From contig NC_083896.1 of assembly GCF_032452875.1 (NCBI RefSeq), forward strand, positions 1,798,001 through 1,862,000: 64,000 nucleotides of DNA, in the 5' to 3' direction. The DNA comes from Bos javanicus (Eukaryota > Chordata > Mammalia > Artiodactyla > Bovidae). The notes beneath the pieces were generated by a model. It was given only the letters and a program-made list of their open reading frames with translations. It had not been told where the DNA came from and did not search any database. Made by a program: the position numbers and the translations under genes. This document shows, one piece after another, positions 54,721 to 64,000 of this stretch; the first letter of the stretch is position 1, and each line of letters begins with the position of its first letter.

Positions 54721-54925
54721 TTGCTGCCTCCCTGAGGCTCCTTTGTTTTAGGGATCCTGGTTGATTTAGATAGCTGGTTATTTGAACTATTTTTCTTTTT
54801 TTTTTGCTTACTTTTTCTCTCTTATCTCTCTACAAATTCCCTCTCTTCTGTTTTAAATTTGCCAATAAAGACTGAGTCCATGAAACCCTAGATCCCTGAC
54901 CCTTATCTTAATAAAAGTAGAACCC

Positions 54926-55162
54926 CAGTTTGAATTGCATTTTCTATATGTGCAACTAATTGGAAAAAGACAAGTAAATGTTCTAGCAACTATTCTAGTG
55001 AGTGATGAGCAGTGGCTATCCCAACGCTGCTCGCATGTGTGTGGTGGCCCCTGACACTGTGCAGCGTGTATTTGTTTTGTGCCAGCTTTAGCCGATTGAT
55101 AATAATACAGGAAATGTGGGCTAGAAATGCCTGGAAGCACCCACCTGGGCCCCAGTGAGCTC
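54926..55162 (+). repeat. Inverted-repeat arm, left
   Basis: Runs from CAGTTTGAATTGCATTTTCT to CTGGGCCCCAGTGAGCTC. The reverse complement of 55401-55640 matches it with about 20 differences and a 2-base CA/TG-length change. It includes an unbroken 20-mer, GTGATGAGCAGTGGCTATCC. No repeat family recognised. Confidence 0.9.
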
Positions 55163-55400
55163 TTTTCCTACCTGCCCACCCGCTCGACCCCCACCCCTGC
55201 AATTGCTCCTCCCCCCAGCCCTGCCCCACACTCCATCAGTTGCCTGCCTTGTATACGCCGAGACTTGTAAGTAATGCATTCTTCCTTTTTATCAGAAGTT
55301 TGCCAAAACTTATTGCTGAAGGGTGTCTTGCAATCATAATAAGAATCACAAGGGTTGGTCCAGTAGTAACACTGAAGTGGAATGGGGACAAGTCTGTGGG

Positions 55401-55640
55401 GAGTTCACTGGGGCCCAGGTGGGTGCTTCTAGGCATTTCTAGCCCACATTTCCTGTATTATTATCAATACGCTAAAGCTGGCACAAAGCAAATACAGGCT
55501 GCACGATGTCAGGGGCCACCACACACACACACAAGCAGCGTTGGGATAGCCACTGCTCATCACTCACTAGAATATTTGCTAGGACATTTGCTTGTCTTTT
55601 CCCAGTCAGTTGCACGTAATAGAAAATGCAGTCCAAACTG
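55401..55640 (-). repeat. Inverted-repeat arm, right
   Basis: GAGTTCACTGGGGCCCAGGT through GATAGCCACTGCTCATCACT to GCAGTCCAAACTG, the complement of the left arm. Spacer 55163-55400 is 238 bp and unrelated to the arms. The 133-codon open frame at 55240-55641 crosses it and is taken as chance. Confidence 0.9.
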
Positions 55641-56250
55641 ACATAAAGAAGGAAAAGGATTTGTTGGTCTGTGTGCCCGGAAAGTCTAGCAGAAGAGGGG
55701 CCATCAGCCTGCCTGCTTCAGCAGCTCAACAATTGTATGGTCAGGGGTGCACTTTTCTCTTAGTCTTTTCTGCTCTGCCACCCAGAGTATTCGTTTCCTT
55801 CTCTAGTGCATCCCAGTAAGTTGGAAGCTGCCTGACTTCTAACTGAAGACTTGCGGGAGGAAAGGCACAGCTTCTGTCTCAGCATTCCAGCTGGAATCCG
55901 GATTAGACTAGCTTAGATCACATGTGGAAACTGACCAAGGTGAAGACAGTCTCATGGTCACAGGCACTGCTCAGCACTCAGTGTCGAGGCTCGCTGCAGG
56001 CTGGAGGGGAGTTTAGTCTCCCCAACTAAAGGATCTGCAAGGGGTGGGGCTGGACACCTGAGTACTGTGAGCAAGAAGGGAGGGGTGACTACTGCTGGAT
56101 AGACCCTCCAAAAATGTCCACTGAATCGCCCATGGACACTGTATGAGGACTGTGAGGTTAAGAGCGATCGATCAAGACTGACAAAATGAAACCAGGAGTA
56201 GAAGTAGAACAATGCTGGCTCTACATGTTGTGAACATTTCTTTTCCTAAA
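55641..56250. other. Intergenic stretch, nothing firmly recognised
   Basis: The first part (GGATTTGTTGGTCTGTGTGC) has the feel of an old interspersed repeat. No family name or gene can be supported. Confidence 0.4.
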
Positions 56251-56254
56251 AAAA

Positions 56255-56522
56255 CTTTTTATTGAAGTATAATTGATATACAATGTTGTGTTAGTTTCAA
56301 GTTTTCAGCAAAGTGATTCAGGTGTATTAATATATATATATACACACACACACATATATATATATATACTTTTTCTGTACATTCTCTTCCATTACAGGTT
56401 ATTATAAGATACTGAGTATAGTTTCCTGTGCTATACAGTAGGTACTTGTTGATTATTTCACATACATAATAGTGTGCATTTGTTAATCCCAAAGTCCTAG
56501 TTTATTGCTCCCCCATCCTTTC
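56255..56522 (-). mobile_element. L1 3' end fragment, antisense
   Basis: TTTTTATTGAAGTATAATTG, GTTGTGTTAGTTTCAAG and GTTTCCTGTGCTATACAGTA are the antisense of the artiodactyl L1 terminus. It contains a TA/CA microsatellite at 56331-56370. Confidence 0.82.
56331..56370. repeat. (TA)n(CA)n(TA)n microsatellite
   Basis: Alternating TA, CA and TA runs within the L1 fragment. Confidence 0.9.
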
Positions 56523-56526
56523 CCTT

Positions 56527-56806
56527 TGCTGCTGCTGCTGCTGCTAAGTCACTTCAGTCGTGTCCGACTCTGTGCAACCCCATAGACGGCAGCCCACCAG
56601 GCTCCCCTGTCTCTGGGATTCTCCAGGCAAGAACACTGGAGCAGGTCGCCATTTCCTTCTCCAATGCATGAAAGTGAAAAGTGAAAGTGAAGTCGCTCAG
56701 TCATGTCCCACTCTTAGTGACCCCATGGACTGCAGCCTACCAGGCTCCTCCGTCCATGGGATTTTCTAGGCAAGAGTACTGGAGTGGGGTGCCATTGCTT
56801 TCTCCG
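56527..56806 (-). mobile_element. Bov-A2 SINE, antisense
   Basis: Complete dimer starting with a CTG-rich tail (GCTGCTGCTGCTAAGTCACT) and ending GGTGCCATTGCTTTCTCC. Confidence 0.93.
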
Positions 56807-57037
56807 AAGAAGACCTCAGAAGTCAGCAAAGTGCGTAAGCCAAATGTCTGGCAATATCCTGACCTGGGAAAGGAAGCCTGGACCTTGAGGGAAAGAGTGC
56901 CTTACAGAGACTTGGCCTCATTGCCTGGCACCCACCTTTGCTTTGAGCCACTTTGTGTCCTGAGAAGGATTTGACAAGTCATGACTCCTGGGTTTCATCA
57001 TTACCCTTCATCAATATTTAAGGAGCTGGAGAGTAGG

Positions 57038-57311
57038 AGAAAGCAATGGCAACCCACTGCAGTACTCTTGCTTGGAAAAATCCCATGGACCGAGGGGCCT
57101 GGTGGGCTGCAGTCCATGGGATCGCGAAGAGTCGGACACGACTGAGTGACTTCACTTTCACTTCTCACTTCTATGCATTAGAGAAGGAAATGGTGACCCA
57201 CTCCAATGTTCTTGCCTGGAGAATCCCAGGGACGGGGGAGCCTGGTGGGCTGCCGTCTCTGGGGTCGCACAGAGTCGGACACGATTGAAGCGACTTAGCA
57301 GCAGCAGCAGC
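57038..57311 (+). mobile_element. Bov-A2 SINE, sense
   Basis: Complete dimer, AGAAAGCAATGGCAACCCAC to GAAGCGACTTAGCAGCAGC. The AGAGTAGG target duplication lies at 57030-57037 and 57312-57319. It forms an inverted pair with the copy at 56527. Confidence 0.93.
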
Positions 57312-57319
57312 AGAGTAGG

Positions 57320-59379
57320 GGTGATAATGAATGGGATGCAAAGGATAGGGAAGCATGGCTGGATTGTGTGTGTGTGTGGGGGGGAATGTGCACATGTGTG
57401 TATGAGACGTGATTGGACCAGTAGATGTGGATTAATCAACGACTTACTGGGGACTACCTCTAGGCATATCCCAGAGAGTTTCCTGACTCTGTGTGTCCTT
57501 TCTTCCATTGGTCTGTCTGAAGAGTCTGGTCTGCAGGTCTGAGTCCCCTAGACATTAAGTTGCTAAAAGGGCGAGCAGGAAGGAAATAGATGGAGCAGAC
57601 CACACAGTGCCCACATGGCACCCACAAGGACACACTGCCACTGCACACCATCATGAAGCCAGGTGCAGGGGTGCCTTTCAGACCCAGCCAGAGATATGAA
57701 TTATGCTGCTCCCAATCATGAATTCCCACACTGCAGAAAGGCGGTTTAGTCAGGACTCAGGTGACAGGAACAGGAACTCTCTCAAGTTAGTACAGATAAA
57801 GGAGAATCTTCTGGACCCTAGTGTAGCATGTGCAACTGTGCCTCATGGAGTCTGGGAGGTTGCTGGGCAGCTGCCCTCTCTACTTCATTCTCCCTGACCA
57901 CATAGCCTCTTATCTGGGATTCTCTCTGCCCTTCTGTTCTGGTCTCCTCTCTGCACACAGCTTTCTTTACTGTCCTGTAAACTCAGCCTTAATGTGGCTT
58001 GGTGCACCATGGTGCTGACTGATCCCAGCTTGACAAGACAGTACGGTTCCAGTACAGCTCCAATACTTCAGACCACCCTTCCTGTGCTCCTTAGTTAGTT
58101 AACTAGTTAGTCAGAGCAAGCAGCTGTGTGATCAGGGTGGAGTCCCTTGGCATAAAGGGCCAGTCCTATCGCCACTTTGGCTCATTCCTTCAGTATGGTC
58201 TGTGGGGATGAGGTGGTCATACATATTGGGGACACATTTACATTAAAAACTAATTTCTTATTTCCCTGAAATTCAAATTTAACTGGTTGACCTATATTTT
58301 CATTTTCTAAGTCTGGCAACCCTTTAGGGGGCACTCTGAGGGAGTCTACCATAGGAACTAAGGAAACAATACTTTTTCAAGAGCACTTTTTGTCTTTCGG
58401 TCAAGGACAAATGTCAGCTTTGCTATATGCAAAAAGTTTGAATCCTACAATCTTCTGAATGCAAGTTTCAAAATGGGCATAATTATTTTATTAAAGAAAA
58501 ATCATTAGGTAAGATAATTACTTACAATTGTTCCAAAATAAAATGTGAAATAGAGTGAAAAATAAAGCTAATATAGTGGGTGGCAGATTTAACCCTATGC
58601 ATTCTAAGGGCCAGATTGAAGAACTCCCAGGTAAAGTAAGTTAGGCTCCTGACAAATGGTGGAGACTCAATCATTTTTGGTTCTTTTGCAGGTTTCACCT
58701 TTCTCCTGCTTTAACCTACCCTTTTATAGTGAACAATTCTCATGACTGTGCCATGAACACTCAGCATTTTTTTCTGGGAGTTGCTAATCATTAATTTGAG
58801 GAATACCAATTAGTTGTAAAGTTCATTTGATAATGGGTATACAGACTAATGGCAATCATTTTGTTTTTTTTAATATGGATAATAATTACAAAGAAAATGT
58901 AAGAACTGTTAAGGTAAAGGGATGGTGAGGGGTTTCTTTTCTTACAATTTCATTTACAGTTATTATAATGTTTTAGGTGCAGCAAATTTGAATTACAAAA
59001 TACATTTCTGGGGGCATTGTATAAAAGCATACTGTGTAAGTATTCAAATAAAAAAAATCTCCATTTGCCCTGGTTGTTTAGTGACCTACTTGGGGAAAGG
59101 CTTGCAGTAGTTTCTGCCAGTCATTGGCAATTAGTTTGATGGATACAAATGAAGAAATTGGTAAGCAATGCCATTATTTATCAAGAAAAAAAATAAAAAA
59201 ATATCTGGCAGCCCTAAGACCTGGAACTGAAACAAGGGACATGAAGAGATGATTCCTGAGGCAGTTTATAAAAATCTGAGAAAGCCCAAAGCTCAAGGTG
59301 AGGAACCTTACCTTTCCATCTCTGGGATTGTTACGAGAAGGTCAGGGGTTTGGCCAAATATTAGGAGGCTCTGGAGCCA
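57320..59379. other. Intergenic stretch, nothing recognised
   Basis: A short TG/G run at 57364-57385. The rest is mixed to AT-rich sequence without recognised genes. 57740-58020 looks like a diverged interspersed repeat that I cannot name. Confidence 0.45.
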
Positions 59380-59500
59380 GGGACTCGAACAACCATAGAA
59401 CTTGCTCTGTCTTCAGGTTGTGACAAGAATAAATGAGCTGATATAGGTAATGCAAGCATGTGGTAAGCCCCGCATAAGCATCAGCTATTATTATCATACC
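59380..59500 (+). mobile_element. MIR-like SINE remnant
   Basis: AATAAATGAGCTGATATAGG, GCATGTGGTAAGCCCCGCAT and CAGCTATTATTATC match a MIR core and tail, very diverged. Confidence 0.5.
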
Positions 59501-59670
59501 TCTGTTTCTCATGGCTCACGTCAACCTCATTTTCTGGTGACAATTTTTTTTTTCCCCTACATGACAGGAAACATAGGTACTCGTTAGCTTTTAGCTTTTA
59601 TGGTATTATTTTCTTCACTGGAATGGGTTTATCTCAATTTTCTAATTCCAGTTAAAACTTTCACAGCTGT

Positions 59671-59910
59671 GAGAACTTCCCTGGGGTTCCAGTGGTTAAG
59701 AATCCACCGTGCAATGAGGGGGCATTGATTTGACCACTGTGAAGATCCCACATGCAGCGGAGCAGCTAAGCACAGGCGCTGCAACTGCTGAAGTCTGTGG
59801 GCCACAACTAGAGAGTTCATGTGCTGCAAGGAAAGAGCCTGCACAATGCAGTGAAGAGCCAGTATGACACAGTGAAGTTACCGCATGCAGGAAGACCTGA
59901 GGCAGGCTCC
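59671..59910 (+). mobile_element. CHR-type tRNA SINE
   Basis: GAGAACTTCCCTGGGGTTCC with GTGGTTAAGAATCCACC (tRNA-like head), GGAGCAGCTAAGCACAGGCG, and CCACAACTAGAGAGTTCATG. Sense copy, diverged toward its 3' end. Confidence 0.82.
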
Positions 59911-60034
59911 CACGAAGAAGACGCCACGGATGTAAGGATGAATGAGAAGCAATCCAACCCTGCAGGGTTGAACACCAGGTCCAAATCAACTGGATGAGAA
60001 AGATACCTTAATCTATGGAGCTACATTAAGATGA

Positions 60035-61877
60035 GGAGCCCTTACAAATAGCTGAGAAAAGAAGAGAAGCATAAGGCAAAGGAGAAAAGGAAAGACACAT
60101 TCATCTGAATGCAGAGTTCCAAAGAATAGCAAGAAGAGATAAAGCCTTCCTCAGTGATCAATGCAAAGAAATAGAGGAAAACAACAGAATGGGAATGACT
60201 AGAGATCTCTTCAAGAAAATTAGAGATACCAAGGGAATATTTCATGCAAAGATGGGCACAATAAAGGACAGAAATGGTATGGACCTAACAGAAGCAGAAG
60301 ATATTAAGAAGAGGTGGTAAGAATATACAGAAAACTGTATCAAAAAGTCCTAATGACCCAGATAACCATGATGGTGTATTCACTCACCTAGAGCCAGTTA
60401 TCTTGGAGTATGGAGTCAAGTGGGCCTTAGGAAGCATCACTACAAACAAAACTAGTGGAGGTGATGGAATTTCAGTTAAGCTATTTCAAAGCCTAAAAGA
60501 TGATGCTGTGATGCTGCACTCAATATGCCAGCAAATTTGGAAAACTCAGCAGTGGCCTCAGGACTAGGATTTTCATTCTAATCTCAAAGAAGGGCAATGC
60601 CAAAGAATGTTCAAACTACCACATAATTGTGCTCATTTCACATGGTAGCAAGGTAATGCTCAAAATCCTTCAAGTTAGGTTTCAACAGTACATGAACCGA
60701 GAGCTTCCAGATGTACAAGCTCTATTTAGAAAAGGCAGAGGAACCAGAGATCAAATGGCCAACATCCAATGAACCATAGAAAAAGCAAGGGTGTTCCAGT
60801 AAAACATCCACTTCTGTTTCACTGACTACACTAAAGCCTTTGACTGTATGGATCACAACAAACTGCAAAATCTTAGAGGTGGGAATACCAGACCACCTCA
60901 CATGTCTCCTGAAAAACCTTTATGCAGATCAAGAAGCAACAGTTAGAACAGGCATGGAACAACAGACTGGTTCCAAATTGGGAAATGAGTATGTCAAGGC
61001 TGTATATTGTCACCCTGCTTATTTAACTTATATGCAGAGTACATCATGAGAAATGCCAGGCTGGATGAAGCACAAGCTTGAATTAAGATTGCAGAGAGAA
61101 ATATCAATAACCTCAGATGTGCAGATGACACCACCCTTATGGCAGAAAGTGAAGAAGAACTAAAGAACCTCTTGATGAAAGTGAAAGAGAAGAGTGAAAA
61201 AGCTGCCTTAAAACTCAACATTCAGAAAGCCAAGATAATGGCATCTGGTCCCACCATTCCTGGAAAATGGATGGGAAACAATGGAAACAGTGAAAGATTT
61301 ATTTTCTTGGGTTCCAAAATCACTGCAGATGGTGACTGCAGCTGTGAAATTAAAAGACACTGGCTCCTTGGAAGAAAAGCTATGACAAACCTAGACAGTA
61401 TATTAAAAAGCAGAGACATCACTTTGCCAACAAAGTCAATGCTGTGGTTTTCTTGGTAGTCATATAAAGATGTGACAGTTGTACCATAAAGTAGGTTGAG
61501 TGCCAAAGAATTGATGCTTTTGAACTGTGGTGTTGGAGAAGACTTTTGAGAGCCCCTTGGACACCAAGGAGATCAAACCAGACAATCCTAAAGGGAATCA
61601 ACCCTGAATATTCACTGGAATAACTGATGCTGAAGCTCCAATACTTTGGCCACCTGATGCAAAGAACTGACTGATTGGAAAAGACCCTGATGCTGGGAAA
61701 AATTGAAGGTGAGAAGAGAAGGGGATGACAGAGGATGAGATGGTTGGATGGCATCACCTACTCAATGGACATGAATTTGAGCAAAGTCCTAGAGATAGTG
61801 AAGGACAGGGAAGCCTGGGTGCTGTAGTCCATGGAGTCACGAAGAGTCGGACACGACTGAGTGACCGAACAACAACA
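60035..61877 (+). mobile_element. BovB LINE fragment, decayed
   Basis: A perfect 12-bp target duplication, ACATTAAGATGA, lies at 60023-60034 and 61878-61889. The element starts in the endonuclease-RT linker and runs through palm motif A (about 60810-60850, already mutated) and a mutated YADD site (CAGATGTGCAGATGACACCA encodes RCADD) to an ACGACTGAGTGACCGAAC tail. Many stops and shifts break it. It is clearly older than the 19279 and 26349 copies. Confidence 0.94.
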
Positions 61878-61984
61878 ACATTAAGATGATCCTGATTATT
61901 AGCAAAAGCAAACAAAAGTTCTCTCTGGAGGAAGAAAAAATAATCATTGACTTCTAAATATTACTCTGAGTAATTCTTTCATAT

Positions 61985-62330
61985 ACTATGTCTGGCATAT
62001 AATCAATGATAAACAAGTATTTGAGGACATGAAACAATCAGAACAAACATCAGCATAAATAACAGAAAACAGAGACAGATAGGTGAAAGACAGGGAAGCC
62101 TGGCCTGCAGCAGTCCATGGGGTTTAAAAGAGTTGGACACAACTGAGTGACTGAACAACAAGGCATAACTCCAGACACTTGAATTATTTGATACGGACTT
62201 TAAAACAAATGCTTATCATGTTTATAAAGATAAAGGACAAGTTTGGAAATTTCAGCCAACTGTTGGAAGCTATTAAAAAAGTGACACGTACATTTTCAAA
62301 GGATTTCTGCATCGAGGGAGGGTGAAATAA
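61985..62330 (+). mobile_element. Ancient L1M leader fragment
   Basis: ATTTGAGGACATGAAACAAT and, after a short BovB insert, GATACGGACTTTAAAACAAA resemble the region before ORF1 in old L1M elements. Low similarity. Confidence 0.45.
62077..62162 (+). mobile_element. BovB extreme 3' end
   Basis: GAAAGACAGGGAAGCCTGGC to ACAACTGAGTGACTGAAC, only the last 85 bp or so of a BovB. It lies inside the L1M remnant. Confidence 0.8.
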
Positions 62331-62890
62331 CTAGCAGCAGACCAGCATCCCACTTAGGACAAAGAGAAAATTTGGATAGAAGTCAAAAGTCTTTTCTTAA
62401 ATGCAGTGGAACACAGCCGAAGCAACGGCCATTAGTGGGCCTAAGACTTGAAGAGGGAAGGATCTTGGAGAGGTGAGTTGACTGCTGCAGCCACATTTTC
62501 CTAAAGGCATGTGTCAATTCTGAGTGTTGTTAGGAGGCTGAGAGTCCGGTGAAAAGCCTGATGCAAAGCTTGGGAAAGATGTTTCAGGAGAACAAGGAAA
62601 TCAGCAAAACTTTTGGCAGAGATTTTGGGGGCAGGGGTTCAAGCACACAGCTGGTTTATTCCTCTGGACATTTCCTGAATACTAGGGTAGAATGTTAAAA
62701 ATTTTAGTGAGAAAACTTTGAAAAGGGCAGTGGAGTTGCCTCAACAATCTTTTGAGTCAAGGTTAGAGGTTGGGGACCACTGGGGAGACAGATCCTGTAA
62801 CTACATGAGGTTCTTAGTTAAAAACCCAGGAGAGCCAAAGGCAGATATTCCTAATTGGATTAAAGTGATAAACAATGACTCCATTTATCA
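62331..62890. other. Intergenic stretch, nothing recognised
   Basis: No recognised gene or repeat. Confidence 0.45.
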
Positions 62891-62891
62891 A

Positions 62892-63080
62892 GTTGTTGAG
62901 TTGCTAAGTCGTGTACAACTCTTTTTGAGACCCCATGGACTGTAGCCCACCAGGCCCCTCTGTCCATGAGATTTCCCAGGCAGGAATACTGGAGTGGGTT
63001 GCCATGCCCTCCTCCAGGGGATCTTCCCAACCCAGGAATTGGCAGGCAACTTCCTTACCACTAGTGCTACCTGTGAAGCC
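62892..63080 (-). mobile_element. Bov-tA SINE, antisense
   Basis: GTTGAGTTGCTAAGTCGTGT to TTCCTTACCACTAGTGCTAC. It has lost a few bases in the GGGATCGAACC-like B-box part. Confidence 0.87.
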
Positions 63081-63090
63081 TGAAGTTTAC

Positions 63091-63400
63091 ATTGTTGTTT
63101 GCTGTTCAGTCGCCGAGTCCGACTCTTTGCAACCCCATGAACTGTGGCACACTATGCTTTCCTGTCATTCACTATCTCCTGGAGTTTGCTTAAACTCACG
63201 TCCATTGAGTCGGTGATGCCATCCAACCATCTCATCCTCTGTAGTCCCCTTCTCCTCCTGCCTTCAATCTTTTCAGCATCAGGGTCTTTTCCAATGATTC
63301 AGCTCTTCACATCAGGTGGCCAAAGTATTGGAGCTTCAACTTCAGCATCAGCCCTTCCAATGAATAGTCAGGGATTTTTATTTCCTTTAGGATTGACTGC
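63091..63400 (-). mobile_element. BovB 3' end, antisense
   Basis: GTTGTTTGCTGTTCAGTCGC, GAGTCGGTGATGCCATCCAA, CAGCATCAGGGTC and GGTGGCCAAAGTATTGGAGC are the antisense C-terminal coding end and 3' tail of BovB. It lies right beside the antisense Bov-tA. Confidence 0.92.
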
Positions 63401-63439
63401 TTAAACACAGTTTTGTACATAATGCCTGGCAATAAATAA

Positions 63440-64000
63440 AAGTTATTAGGCATGCCAAAGACAGGACCCTTTGACTAAAATCAAGAGAAAATAGTTATAG
63501 AAGACCCACAGGTGATCCAAATAAAAGGTCTAGCTGACAAGGATTTAACAAGAAACATGATTAATATATTTTTTAAGTAGAGGGGGAAATAAATGAAATA
63601 GGTGAAAAGGTATAAACTTTCATTAGAGGTTTGGAATATAAAATAATTAAATTAAAATTCTAGAACTGAAAAAATATAAACAAACTAAATAAAAATTTGA
63701 ATGCTAACATACAATAGCAAAAGTCAAAAATTTAGAGGTTGTGTTTAACAAAAGATTAGATACAGCTGAATAGAAAACTAAAGAACTGGAAGATAGGCTA
63801 AAAGAAATTATACAGAATGGAACATGGGGAAAGAAAAGGATGAAAAATACAAAAAAGAGTAAGAGAGGAGGTAGTCAGAAGGTGTATTGTGTGCTTAAAT
63901 GGATTTCCAGAAGGAAAGGAGAGAAAGAACAGGGCAGATGCCATGTGAGAAGTGATAGTGGCTGAGAATTACTCAATTCATCAAACAGATTAATGGTTTT
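63440..64000 (+). mobile_element. Ancient L1M leader / ORF1 start, to window end
   Basis: GTCTAGCTGACAAGGATTTA, AAATTCTAGAACTGAAAAAA and GATTAGATACAGCTGAATAG followed by GAACTGGAAGATAGGC match the ORF1-proximal region of L1M elements. Sense, no long frame, continues beyond the window. Confidence 0.6.

Noticed and set aside
55240..55641. 133-codon open frame
   Set aside because: It crosses the spacer and right arm of the inverted repeat, includes a CA run, and has no protein features.

Overview
The window is a piece of a ruminant nuclear genome, most likely a bovid. The evidence is its repeats: many Bov-tA and Bov-A2 SINEs, nine fragments of the RTE-type LINE BovB, CHR-type tRNA SINEs, and a full-length artiodactyl L1. 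The sequence cannot separate cattle, yak, bison, sheep and goat. There is no operon-like structure, tRNA or rRNA gene, CRISPR array or intact virus.

Only one host gene is recognisable. Positions 3032-3201 and 8654-8961 on the plus strand are the last two coding exons of SLC36A4, a lysosome/endomembrane amino-acid transporter of the PAT family. The splice sites and codon phase fit exactly. A long 3'UTR probably follows, to a polyadenylation signal near 12793. Positions 1-3031 are upstream intron and 3202-8653 is the last intron. Everything after about 12.8 kb appears intergenic; from mammalian synteny the next gene would be expected to be MTNR1B, but no part of it is seen.

The intergenic part is a layered stack of transposons. 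From 16 to 27 kb there are an old L1 end, Bov-tA/Bov-A SINEs and three co-oriented BovB 3' pieces. From 27.8 to 31.5 kb an antisense L1 has been split by a Bov-A2 and by a 2.2-kb BovB. From 32.5 to 34.7 kb lies an antisense BovB with a complete endonuclease domain but an excised reverse-transcriptase core. A solo LTR with a 4-bp target duplication follows at 35 kb. From 36 to 43 kb there are SINEs, MIR, an old L1 holding a small Tigger element, and LTR-like pieces.

From 43.9 to 52.2 kb lies the most complete mobile element: an 8.3-kb antisense L1 with a perfect 17-bp target duplication, a terminal YY1 site, tandem-repeat-bearing 5'UTR, open ORF1, and an ORF2 broken by two frameshifts. From 52.9 to 54 kb an L2 is split by an LTR. 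At 54.9-55.6 kb there is a pair of about 240-bp inverted arms belonging to no family I recognise. From 56 to 64 kb there are more L1, Bov-A2, CHR and BovB pieces.

I found no convincing new biological system. The most unusual items are the unexplained inverted repeat at 54926-55640, the nearly complete L1, the head-to-head Bov-A2 pairs, and the internally deleted BovB. All family assignments were made by eye from remembered consensus features and were not checked against a repeat library.
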